19,450 nucleotides of DNA, from assembly GCA_020633625.1 (NCBI GenBank), contig JACKDJ010000048.1:1-19450 (forward strand). Reading direction: 5' to 3'. This document shows positions 8,025 to 15,390 of the stretch, in pieces. How positions within the stretch are numbered: the first letter of the stretch is position 1; each line of letters starts with the position of its first letter. The stretch is from Myxococcales bacterium (lineage in GTDB: Bacteria; Myxococcota_A; Bradymonadia; REDH01). The notes beneath the pieces were generated by a model. That model searched no databases. It was not told the origin of the DNA and saw only the letters and a list, made by a program, of their open reading frames with translations. Position numbers and translations under genes: made by a program.

Positions 8025-8029
8025 CTCCC
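8025..8029 (-). promoter_or_regulatory. ribosome binding site of the M66-like gene
   Basis: GGGAG on the minus strand, 6 nt before the ATG at 8018. It fixes the start and agrees with a signal peptide beginning at once (MRLRANAWLCLLLG). Confidence 0.6.
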
Positions 8030-8128
8030 TGTTGTCGGTGAGAGGGCAGCGTCTCTTCTCGGTGGCGTCAGGTCAACCCTGTTGGCGGCGGCGGCGATCC
8101 TTGGATCGGGGTTTTGGTGCTCGCGCGG

Positions 8129-11100
8129 CTACGGCCAGTCGATCGTCGCGCCGCCGGCGGCCAGGACGTGTCCGGCGGGACTCGCGGGGGTTGCGCCGAC
8201 GACGCGGACGGTCAGGGGGTCGCCGTCGGAGGCGTCGTCGGTCGCCGCCAGGTAGAAGCCGCTGCTCGGCGGGGTGTCGAAGGTGAGTCCCGACAGCGTC
8301 ACAGTCCCGCCGGCGCCACGGATCGCGAGCTGCGTCGCGGTTGGCGCGTAGACTCGGAAGCGGACGTCGTCGAAGGCCGTAATGGCGCCGGTCAGCGTGA
8401 CTGGGACCGTGTCGAAGATCGCGCCTGAGACGTCGGCGTCCGCCCATGCGATGGTTGCGCCCGACGCCCCTACGAAGATCGGCGTGACTCCCGCGCCCAC
8501 CCGCGTCTCGCCCGTCGATACGAGCGCTCCCGAGACGGTGATCGTCCGGTCCGCGCCGGCCACCTCGAGGCTGGCGAACCGCTGGTCCGCCGCGCCGCCG
8601 CGGTTGAAGGTCAGCGTCGCTTCGGCGCTCCCGTCGAGAACCGTTCGGTGGCGCCCGGTCGCAGCGAACGCCTGGACGTTTCGGGCCTCGAAGTTCCCCG
8701 CGACGCGCAGGGTCCCGTCGACGAGCCGGCCCGCGGACGCGCGGCCGGCGAAGTAGGCGTCACCTGCGACGTCGACCACGCCGGCCGGGTCCTGCATCGA
8801 GAGCAGACCGCTGCTGTTCACGGCCAGGTCGCCGCCGATCTCGACGGTCTCTGTGCCGACCTCGAGCGTGGCGCCCTGCTCGATGGTCAGGTCGCCCGTC
8901 GTCGTGACCGACGCGCCGAGGACGACTGCAGTGTCGGCGCCGCTGATCACGAGGCCACCCAGCTCCACCGCGCCGGGGAACGTGACCGGCCGCGTGAACT
9001 GGTACGCTCCAGCGCTGTGGGCAGGAAAGATGGGGTCCTCGGAGTCGAAGATCACCAGCGCGACACCGAAAGCGTTGCCAGCTTCGACGAAGAGATCTCC
9101 CCCGATCGTGAGCGTCCCGGCGCCCGCGACGTCGCCGCGCCGCACCGTCACGTCGCTAGCCACTGCGGCCGCGTCGCCGAACGTGACACCCGCAGGGTTG
9201 TCGACGACCAGCGACTGCCAGGCGCAGCGATCGACTCCACCCGATCTCATGAGCACATTCTGATGGGTAGACCCGTCAAGCGTGACGGTGTGCGACCCAC
9301 TGGGTCGAATGCCGAACCCCGACCCGCGGTGTGTGACGTTGCCCCGAAGGTGCAGGGTTCCCGCGCTAAGGCCGTCACCCTGGTCGACCCCCCAGTCGAA
9401 CAGACCGTCGACGATCAGCTGACCCGCGGGGTCGTTCATCTCGATGCGTCCGCTCGACGTCACGCTGAGTTGCCCGACGAGCTCTAGAGTCTGGTCGCGG
9501 ATATCGAGTGTGCCGCCGGTCACGTACACGTCACCGGCGGCGAGCGTCTCACGCTCGACGAACGCCGAGCCCAGGATGTCGATCCGGCCGCTGGTACCCC
9601 TTGGGAAGGCGATGTCGGTGCCGTCGATCTCCAGTTGGGCGGCCCAGTCGGCGCCGGCGTCGTTGACGAGCTGCCCGCTGGTGAGCACGACGGTTCCCCC
9701 CGTGACGGCTGCCGTAGACGACGGCACGGCGACGTCGCCGTGGATCGTGGTGCCCGAGCCGAAGCTCAAGTCCCCGGTCGTGGCGATCTCGACATCGCGG
9801 AGCCACGGAGTCTGGCCCGAGCCGGCGCGGAGCAACACCGCCTGGGCCACCCCGCCGGCGAATCGAGTCCGGTGCGTCCCCGTCGGGCCGTACGCGCTGC
9901 CGTCGGGTTCAGCAAACGCGGTAAAGTCACCGGCGACGGAGACCTCGCCAGCGGTCAGCGCCCCGGCGGTACCGCGCCCGTCGAAGACGGCGTCGCCCCC
10001 GACTTCGAGTCGGTCTGCGGAGTCGTTCATCTGCACCAAGCCATTGGACACCACCGACAGATCGCCCTGCAGCGTCACGCTGTGCCCGGCGAGTGAGAGC
10101 GTGCCACCGTTCTGCACCGTGAGCGCGCGGAGCTGCATGTCGGCGGAAGCGCTGAGGCTGGCGCCGTCCAACACGAGTCGGGTGTCGAGGACGGCGGGTA
10201 GCTCGCTGTCGTCGCTGACCACCGCCGTCGTTGCGACGCGCCACGCCGCCGCCGTGTCCGCTTCGTCGATGATGTCGCCCGCCACGGTGACGCTTCCGGT
10301 ACCGGTGACCTCTCCGCTCCGGAGGATGAGGTCTCCGGCCAAGTATGTGTAGCCGGTCCAATCGATGCCGCCGGGGGCGTCGACGACCACCGTCCCGTAG
10401 TGGGCGAGGCGGGGGTCGGTGCCGATGCTGGTCGCGCTGGAGTATCCGCCAAACGACGCGGCCGAGAGACCTCGCAGCTCTAGCGTGACGCCCTCCTCAG
10501 CGATGATCTGAGCCGGGTGCCAGCCCCAGAAGTCCGCCGTCTGCGCGTAGACGCAGCAGATGCTCGCGTTCGAAAGATAGCTTCGGGTGACGAGGCGCCC
10601 TGCCTCGAGCGTGCCGGCGACCTGGTCCGAGCCCCACTGGATGCTGCCAGCGTCGAGGACACTGGCGTCGTCGTGGAGCTCCACGACGCCGAGCGACTGC
10701 GTGAATAACTGCCCGGAGACCTGCACCACGTGCCCGCTCGGGTCGAGGACGGCGTCGCTCCCGTCGACGAAGAGGGAGCCTTCGACCGCGACGTCGTGTG
10801 TCAGCCGCCACATAGCGTTCACCGAGACGTCGGTGGTCACGTGACTCGGAATGTCGGCGGCGGCCGTGACGAGGCGGGTGGTCGCGACTCGCCATCGACC
10901 CGATCCGTCGTCCGACACTGCGGCGTGGAGTATCGCGTCCCCGGTGGCTCCCGTGACGTCGCCTTCTTCGATCTCGACCGGCCCGTAGAACCGAACGAAG
11001 CCCGAGACGACGACGCCCGCCGGGTTGCGAACGATGGTATGGCCGTAGCCCGTCTCCGGCCGCGTGATCGATGGGTTCGACGCAGAGAGCACCTGAGGGG

Positions 11101-13435
11101 CCGTGCCTTCGAGGATCGTGACGTGGCTGCCCGTTGGGTTGAACCGGCCGTCGCCCGGGCCGACCAACGCGTCGCCGTGCAAACGGAGTGTCCCCGCCGT
11201 GAGGACATCCGTGAGCACGGCGCCCGACGCCTGGAAATCTCCGTGAACGCGAACGTCGTCGTCGTCGTCGGTCATCACCAGCGCGGCGCTGTCGCGGATG
11301 GTCATGTCGGTGCTGACGTCTACCGAGAACCCAGCCACCCGAAGCTCCCCCGAGTCGCGGAGCATGAGGGAGCCGTCGACGACCAGCGGACCCGCGAGCG
11401 CCACTGGGTTCGAGATCGACAGGGTCCCCAAGTTGCCGCGTAGCTGTGATGCCGCGCGCGGCATGGCGATCGTGCCGGGGCCAAACACTCTGCCCTCAGA
11501 CTCGACGTCACCGTCTACCCCGAGCGTTCCGGACCGCATCTCCAGCGTCGCTCCGGCCGGGACGATGAGCCCTGCGACCGTATGGCTGCCCGCGTCGTAG
11601 ACCAAGCCGCGGGGCGCGTCCGGCGACATCCAGATCGTCTCGACTTCGGTTGGGACGCCGTTCGGGCACCAGTTCAGCGCCTGCCACCACGAGGTCGGTT
11701 GAGTGGGATGTGCGCCGACGAAGGCCTTGGCCCCGTCGGGTCCAGAGTCGAGCACACCGACGGTCCACGTCCGCGAGCTAGAGAACCCGTCGTCGTCGGT
11801 CGCGGTCAGCGTCGCGCTGTAGGTGCCGGGCCGCGAGTAGACGTGTTCGCTGGCCGCCGTGTCTGCCGTAGCCCCGTCGCCGAAGTCCCAGCTCCACGCG
11901 ACGATCGCGCCCTCGTCGAAGGAGGCGCTCGCGTCGACGGTGAAGGTGTGCGGTGTGCAGCCGAGCGTTGCGCTGGTCACGACAGAGAGGTGAGGGCCGT
12001 CGCCCGCTTCGATGTCGACGGTCGAGGTGGCGGTGTGCCCGTCGTCGTCGGTGACGGTCAGTCTCACGGTGACGGTCCCCGCGTGGGTCACTTCGAATGC
12101 GGCCGTGCTCCCGTCCAGGTCGGTGGCGCCGTCCATGTGCCACCGCCATCCGACGACCTCTCCGTCGTCGTCGGACGAGGCCGTTCCGTCGAGCGTCAGC
12201 CGGAACGGGACCGCCGCCCGGAGGGGCGCCGCCGAGATCCTCGCGACCGGACTGAGCTCGACACGGCAGTCTGCGCTGCAGCCGTCGCCATCGTCGGGGT
12301 TGCCGTCGTCGCACTCGTCCGTGCTGTCGATCACGCCGTCGCCGCAGCGCGCCGGCTGACACGTCGTTCGGCAGGCGTCTGGCAGAACGTCGCTGTTGTC
12401 GGCCCCAGAGTCGCAGCCCTCGCCAGGTTGGACTGCTCCGTCGCCGCACTGTTCGAGCGCGCACTCGGCCGAGCAGCCGTCGCCGGGCGTGATGCCGCCG
12501 TCGTCGCAGGACTCGCCCGGGTCGAGGATCCCATCGCCGCAGTACGCGGGGATGCAGGTCGTGCGGCATGCGCCGGGGTGGGTGTCACTGTTCTCGTCGC
12601 CGTCGTCGCAGAGCTCGTCGAGGTCGGACTGAACCTCGCCGTCCCCGCAGCGCTCCTCCACACAGCGATCGCTGCACCCGTCACCGGCCGCCGTGTTGCC
12701 GTCGTCGCACTCTTCGGCGCCGTCGACCCGCCCGTCGCCACACTCGAAGCGGACGCACGACGCCGTGTCGAGCTGGCACCGGTCATCACACCTGACCTCG
12801 TCGCCGTCGTCGAACCCCAAGTCCGTGCACTCCACGCGGACGACGAGACTCGGCTCGCACTGTTCGACAGCGAGCTGTAGGACGCCGTCGCCGCAGCGCT
12901 CGACTCGACACGCGCGGTCGCAGCCGTCGCCGTCGAGGTCGTTGCCGTCGTCGCACTCTTCGCTCTCCGATATCGCCGCTGACCATGCGCCCCCTCCGGG
13001 GCGAAGACAGCCACCGGTATCAAGTGCAGCCAGCCGCACGGTCGAAGCGCCCGCCAGCGAACCAAGGCGGTGCACGTCTCCCCGCGCAGGTCTCGGCCTC
13101 GCAGCGCTCGCCAAGCAGCAACTGGACGACATCGCCCGCAGCGTTGGTGTGGGTCGCCGAGCACCCGTCGCCAGCTTGCGTCGCATCGTCGCACTCCTCG
13201 GCGCCGTCGACGAACCCGTCTCCGCAGCGGGCATCGCGACACCCGGCGAAATATCGGGGACGCAGCCCGCACACCACCAACTCACCTGCCGTCGAAGCCG
13301 GGGAGTCCGCGCACGTGGCACCGCCGGTGACGCTCCGTCGCAGACCTCCGCCGCCTGGAGTACACCATCGCCACCAGAGCTCGCTGCGGCAGCCGCCGTC
13401 GCAGCCGTCGCCGTCGGCGTTATTTCCGTCGTCAC
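8129..13435 (-). CDS. giant Cys-rich repeat / PKD / beta-solenoid surface protein (intact main part)
   Basis: A single open frame runs from 13435 (GTG) to TAG at 8129-8131, but its first 150 or so residues are not credible protein. Domain coding is clean only from about 12,970 downwards. In order it has six and a half myxobacterial-type disulfide repeats (CGDG...CDDGN...GDGCS..C; 12258-12970), two PKD domains (about 11750-12256; the second has the classic WSWDFGDG) and about 1,180 residues of beta-strand repeats ending at GGATIDWP. There is no MYXO-CTERM, LPXTG or other C-terminal sorting tail. The true gene very likely continues upstream, out of frame, to a lipoprotein signal peptide near 14220 (separate entry), giving roughly 2,000 residues. 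The repeat architecture suggests a long, disulfide-stabilised surface fibre or adhesin. Ligand and exact role are unknown. It is followed 110 nt later by the M66-like lipoprotein. Confidence 0.85.
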   Translation of the reverse strand: MTTEITPTATAATAAAAASSGGDGVLQAAEVCDGASPAVPRARTPRLRRQVSWWCAGCVPDISPGVAMPAAETGSSTAPRSATMRRKLATGARRPTPTLRAMSSSCCLASAARPRPARGDVHRLGSLAGASTVRLAALDTGGCLRPGGGAWSAAISESEECDDGNDLDGDGCDRACRVERCGDGVLQLAVEQCEPSLVVRVECTDLGFDDGDEVRCDDRCQLDTASCVRFECGDGRVDGAEECDDGNTAAGDGCSDRCVEERCGDGEVQSDLDELCDDGDENSDTHPGACRTTCIPAYCGDGILDPGESCDDGGITPGDGCSAECALEQCGDGAVQPGEGCDSGADNSDVLPDACRTTCQPARCGDGVIDSTDECDDGNPDDGDGCSADCRVELSPVARISAAPLRAAVPFRLTLDGTASSDDDGEVVGWRWHMDGATDLDGSTAAFEVTHAGTVTVRLTVTDDDGHTATSTVDIEAGDGPHLSVVTSATLGCTPHTFTVDASASFDEGAIVAWSWDFGDGATADTAASEHVYSRPGTYSATLTATDDDGFSSSRTWTVGVLDSGPDGAKAFVGAHPTQPTSWWQALNWCPNGVPTEVETIWMSPDAPRGLVYDAGSHTVAGLIVPAGATLEMRSGTLGVDGDVESEGRVFGPGTIAMPRAASQLRGNLGTLSISNPVALAGPLVVDGSLMLRDSGELRVAGFSVDVSTDMTIRDSAALVMTDDDDDVRVHGDFQASGAVLTDVLTAGTLRLHGDALVGPGDGRFNPTGSHVTILEGTAPQVLSASNPSITRPETGYGHTIVRNPAGVVVSGFVRFYGPVEIEEGDVTGATGDAILHAAVSDDGSGRWRVATTRLVTAAADIPSHVTTDVSVNAMWRLTHDVAVEGSLFVDGSDAVLDPSGHVVQVSGQLFTQSLGVVELHDDASVLDAGSIQWGSDQVAGTLEAGRLVTRSYLSNASICCVYAQTADFWGWHPAQIIAEEGVTLELRGLSAASFGGYSSATSIGTDPRLAHYGTVVVDAPGGIDWTGYTYLAGDLILRSGEVTGTGSVTVAGDIIDEADTAAAWRVATTAVVSDDSELPAVLDTRLVLDGASLSASADMQLRALTVQNGGTLSLAGHSVTLQGDLSVVSNGLVQMNDSADRLEVGGDAVFDGRGTAGALTAGEVSVAGDFTAFAEPDGSAYGPTGTHRTRFAGGVAQAVLLRAGSGQTPWLRDVEIATTGDLSFGSGTTIHGDVAVPSSTAAVTGGTVVLTSGQLVNDAGADWAAQLEIDGTDIAFPRGTSGRIDILGSAFVERETLAAGDVYVTGGTLDIRDQTLELVGQLSVTSSGRIEMNDPAGQLIVDGLFDWGVDQGDGLSAGTLHLRGNVTHRGSGFGIRPSGSHTVTLDGSTHQNVLMRSGGVDRCAWQSLVVDNPAGVTFGDAAAVASDVTVRRGDVAGAGTLTIGGDLFVEAGNAFGVALVIFDSEDPIFPAHSAGAYQFTRPVTFPGAVELGGLVISGADTAVVLGASVTTTGDLTIEQGATLEVGTETVEIGGDLAVNSSGLLSMQDPAGVVDVAGDAYFAGRASAGRLVDGTLRVAGNFEARNVQAFAATGRHRTVLDGSAEATLTFNRGGAADQRFASLEVAGADRTITVSGALVSTGETRVGAGVTPIFVGASGATIAWADADVSGAIFDTVPVTLTGAITAFDDVRFRVYAPTATQLAIRGAGGTVTLSGLTFDTPPSSGFYLAATDDASDGDPLTVRVVGATPASPAGHVLAAGGATIDWP
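8550..11250 (-). repeat. tandem ~200-residue beta-strand modules (about five copies)
   Basis: A recurring unit reads roughly AGTLxLxGx, then a (P/A)xGxHxT(x)L core, then xQxVL, then a strand with VxNPAGVxF and GDV(T/A)GxG. The GxH core falls at 11111-11143, 9860-9892, 9278-9310 and 8636-8668. The gaps are 582 and 642 nt, and one double gap of 1251 nt holds a diverged copy near 10,480-10,640. Each module is rich in short alternating Val/Leu/Gly strands, as in right-handed beta-solenoids of adhesins. Copies differ clearly in DNA sequence, so this is old duplication rather than recent expansion. Confidence 0.65.
11750..12256 (-). other. two PKD domains of the giant surface protein
   Basis: The first PKD domain (about 12000-12256) contains DGTASSDDDGEVVGWRWHMD and HAGTVTVRLTVTDDDG. 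The second (about 11750-12000) contains DASASFDEG..VAWSWDFGDGAT and RPGTYSATLTATDDDG, matching the canonical WDFGDG and GTYxVTLTVTD signatures. PKD domains are Ig-like extracellular spacers or binding modules, often next to surface enzymes and adhesins. Confidence 0.88.
12258..12970 (-). repeat. myxobacterial-type Cys-rich disulfide repeats, clean part (six full, one partial)
   Basis: Units begin CGDG and continue as xxxxxEECDDGNxxxGDGCSxxC. Two of the six full copies use the longer variant ENSDTHPGACRTTC / DNSDVLPDACRTTC. One copy has an inserted EC.DLGFDDGDEVRCDDRCQLDTASC segment. Conserved Cys spacing implies disulfide-bonded extracellular beads. Confidence 0.88.
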
Positions 13436-14220
13436 CTTGCCGATGTCGACGGCCCCGTCGCCACAACGCGCTGGTCAGGGCAGACCCGCAAGACAGTGCG
13501 GCACTCCGGGGTCGCAGACGCCACGACGCCTGCGATGGGCCATCATTCGCTGCTGAGACTACGGTGTCGATCGCCGAGTCGCAGCTCTCTGCCAGCTGCA
13601 CGACGCATCGCCGCAGCCCGCTCCACCGCGCAGCCGGACGACACCCATGAAATCAGCCGTGTTGCCCGTCGTCACTCCTCGAGCCTTCGCGTCGACCATC
13701 GCCGCAGACCACAGGGCCGGCACGCGCCGACGTGTCGAAGCCGCGATCCTCAGAGCATCCAGCGTTCCGGTGGCGACCGACAGTCACTAAAATCGCTCCG
13801 CCGGGTCCCGCGCCGTCCTGAATCTCATCACGTCGTCGCGGCGCGCGTTGCCGCAGTCGGTCAGCCGCACCGCTGAGCACTGCGAGAGGTCGAACAAACA
13901 CTCGGATGAGCACGTCAGCTCGCCGCCCGTGAAACCAAACGACGCGCACGTGACGCCCGACAGGACGTCCAGCTCGCGCACTGCTCGTCTCGGCCTCAGG
14001 CTGGATCAATCCGTTGCACACGCCGGGACGCGCGCGTCCGGCGCATCGGCGACGTCGCTTCCGGCGTCTCCTGGGCTCGACAGCTCCCTGAGCACGCGGC
14101 GGTCATCCCCGCGCCGACGAGGAGCGAGGTGGATAGCACCAACCACACGGGCGAACACGACAGACAGATCCGCGGCTGAGCATGCGCGTACCTAATGTTC
14201 CGGATGGCCGACGACTTCAT
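12985..14220 (-). pseudogene. frameshift-riddled 5' part of the giant lipoprotein gene
   Basis: Family-like peptide pieces run in order on the minus strand but keep changing frame. A signal peptide with lipobox comes first (VWLVLSTSLLVGAGMTAAC, ATG 14220), then DAGSDVADAPDARVPA, CNGLIQPEAET, RELDVLSGVTCASFGFTGG with LTCSSECLFDLSQC, GPVVCGDGRREG, DDGNNADGDGCDGGC, GDGVLQAAEVCDGA, and RCGDGFVDGAEECDD with AGDGCSAT. I count at least 15 frame changes in about 1.1 kb. Many are explained by one missing or extra base against the repeat consensus, for example TGTGC where TGTGGC is expected for Cys-Gly, and GATGCG where GATGGCG is expected. The N-terminus restored this way would be a lipoprotein with several more Cys-rich repeats, joined to the intact part near 12,970. 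Local sequencing error is at least as likely as true decay. No clear RBS precedes 14220, so the start is tentative. Confidence 0.7.
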
Positions 14221-14332
14221 CAGCGTATCAACCGAGGTGGCCGTTGCGAGGAGTCGACGTTCGACGCGTGGCGCGGTATCGCGTCTGGGCCGCAGGCAGA
14301 ACGCTCAGAGGCGTCTTCGTTTTCGGTGACCC
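14221..14332. other. divergent intergenic region between two lipoprotein genes
   Basis: A stretch of 112 bp between the presumed starts of the giant lipoprotein (minus) and the PDTET-repeat lipoprotein (plus). It must hold promoters for both if the starts are right. No box pair with good spacing is visible in either direction. The region lies inside the zone of doubtful base accuracy, so motif reading here is unreliable. Confidence 0.4.
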
Positions 14333-15106
14333 ATGCGACTTGGTCTCGTTCTGGTCCCTGTGCTCTCGTCGGCCTCGCGTACAGCGCGCCCAGCAGTGTC
14401 AGGGCGTCCGTCCGACGACGCGACCGACGCGCTCGACGAAGCTCAGCCCAGGGCGAGGTCGGCGATCCGACCACGACGCGCCGGACACGGAGACGCCGGA
14501 CACGGAGACGCCAACTTACGGAGACGCCGGACACCGGACAGCGGACACCGAGACAGCGGACACCGAGACGGCGATCCGACCGACGCGCCGGACACGGAGA
14601 CGCCGGACACGGAGACGCCGGACACGGAGACGCCGGACACGGAGACGCCGGACACCGAGACGCCGGACACGGAGACGCCGGACACGGAGACGCCGGACAC
14701 CGAGACGCCGGACACCGAGACGCCGGACACCGATGCGCCAGACTCGACCGACGCGGGTCCGAGCTGCGACTACCTCGACCTCGAGCTCGTAATCGTACGT
14801 TGCGGCGAAGCCTTCAGATACGTCAGGACGTTCACCGACCTGGGTGGCTCCGTGGACTGCCCGGCCTACGTCCGGGTCGGCGGCAGCGACGTGGCGTACC
14901 CCGACGTCGACGCGGCGCTGGCCGGTGAGGGCTGTGACGCGTCGTGCCAATGGGTCGCGTCGACCAGCGTGACGTGGCTCCGGTGCGGGCACAGGAGCGG
15001 TTACATCGTGTTTCAGGCAGACGGCTGCGGCCCCCTCTACGAGATGCCCGAGGGACTGTTCACATCGATCGAAGCGTACGACCAAGCCTACCCCTGCCCG
15101 GACTGA
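14333..15106 (+). CDS. small lipoprotein with PDTET repeats and 8-Cys C-terminal domain (5' part frame-disturbed)
   Basis: Starts MRLGLVLVPVLSSA, a signal-peptide-like start. The expected lipobox Cys is lost: the frame then reads SRTARP, and the next frame gives the more natural YSAPSSVRAS. Between about 14375 and 14575 the plausible coding sequence moves through several frames (DDATDALDEAQP, GEVGDPT, DAPDTETPDTETP, TADTETADTETA), so the 5' third is probably affected by indels. From 14575 the frame is clean: nine DTETP repeats, then about 115 residues (CDYLDLELVIVRCGE ... AYPCPD) with eight Cys, likely four disulfides. I do not recognise this domain. The layout of signal, acidic repeat linker and compact Cys-rich domain fits a surface lipoprotein. 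It is transcribed away from the giant lipoprotein gene. Confidence 0.7.
   Translation: MRLGLVLVPVLSSASRTARPAVSGRPSDDATDALDEAQPRARSAIRPRRAGHGDAGHGDANLRRRRTPDSGHRDSGHRDGDPTDAPDTETPDTETPDTETPDTETPDTETPDTETPDTETPDTETPDTETPDTDAPDSTDAGPSCDYLDLELVIVRCGEAFRYVRTFTDLGGSVDCPAYVRVGGSDVAYPDVDAALAGEGCDASCQWVASTSVTWLRCGHRSGYIVFQADGCGPLYEMPEGLFTSIEAYDQAYPCPD
14591..14740 (+). repeat. 15-bp tandem repeat encoding PDTET
   Basis: Nine full copies of GACAC(G/C)GAGACGCCG start at 14591 and every 15 nt to 14711. A tenth, altered copy begins at 14726 (GACACCGATGCGCCA). Units differ essentially only at the sixth base (G or C), which marks recent slippage expansion. Two further copies occur near 14,485-14,515 in another frame. 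Copy-number change would lengthen or shorten the linker by five residues without breaking the frame. Confidence 0.95.
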
Positions 15107-15179
15107 TGCCGTTCGAAGACGCGCGGAATCATCTGCATCGGTCGTTCGTTCCTTCGCTACCTTCGTCCAAGAGCAGCCC

Positions 15180-15386
15180 GTGGACTCCGGCACCCAGATG
15201 TTCGTGTCGATGATGGTCGGCGTCGTCGGCCTCGGTTACCTCACGTACGGCTGGCGCCAGCGCCACATCATGGCCACGGTCGCCGGCCTTGGCATGTCGA
15301 TCTTCCCGATGGTGATCTCCGATCCGATCGTGAACGTCGTGCTGTGCATCGGTCTGGGGGCGCTGCCGTGGTTCCTGCGCTTCTGA
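15180..15386 (+). CDS. small two-helix membrane protein (family often annotated 'amino acid transport protein')
   Basis: 68 residues from GTG 15180; an in-frame ATG at 15198 would give 62. Two hydrophobic helices (FVSMMVGVVGLGYLTYG and IFPMVISDPIVNVVLCIGLGALPWFL) flank a basic, polar turn (WRQRH). GLGYxxYGxRQ, then a second Gly/Met/Pro segment, then a PxFL end, recalls a widespread small inner-membrane family of about 65 residues that is usually, and without proof, labelled amino acid transport protein. The function is unknown. It ends 4 nt from the stop of the convergent acyltransferase gene, leaving no room for a separate terminator. No strong RBS is seen, so the start is uncertain. Confidence 0.7.
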   Translation: MDSGTQMFVSMMVGVVGLGYLTYGWRQRHIMATVAGLGMSIFPMVISDPIVNVVLCIGLGALPWFLRF

Positions 15387-15390
15387 CGCA

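Noticed and set aside
6860..8041. Arg-rich plus-strand frame opposite the Asp-rich linker
   Set aside because: Repeats of GTCGGCGTC give open frames on both strands. The minus strand has the lipobox, RBS and StcE-like domain.
8048..8076. Possible minus-strand promoter TTGACC-17-GACGCT upstream of the M66-like gene
   Set aside because: The -10 match is poor (two of six bases). The gene may be transcribed from the upstream lipoprotein gene instead.
8091..8116. Inverted repeat CGATCCTTGGATCG followed by GGGGTTTTGG as a terminator
   Set aside because: The stem is only about 5 bp with a tiny loop, and the T-rich side faces the plus strand, where no gene ends.
11582..12880. 432-residue plus-strand open frame across the PKD and Cys-repeat region
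   Set aside because: Opposite-strand shadow with Val/Arg/Asp bias. The minus-strand frame shows clear PKD and disulfide-repeat signatures.
14443..14730. Minus-strand frame reading SGVSV repeats
   Set aside because: It is the reverse complement of the PDTET repeat and stays open only because the 15-bp unit lacks stops in all frames.
14591..14740. CRISPR-like array
   Set aside because: The units are contiguous 15-bp coding repeats without spacers.
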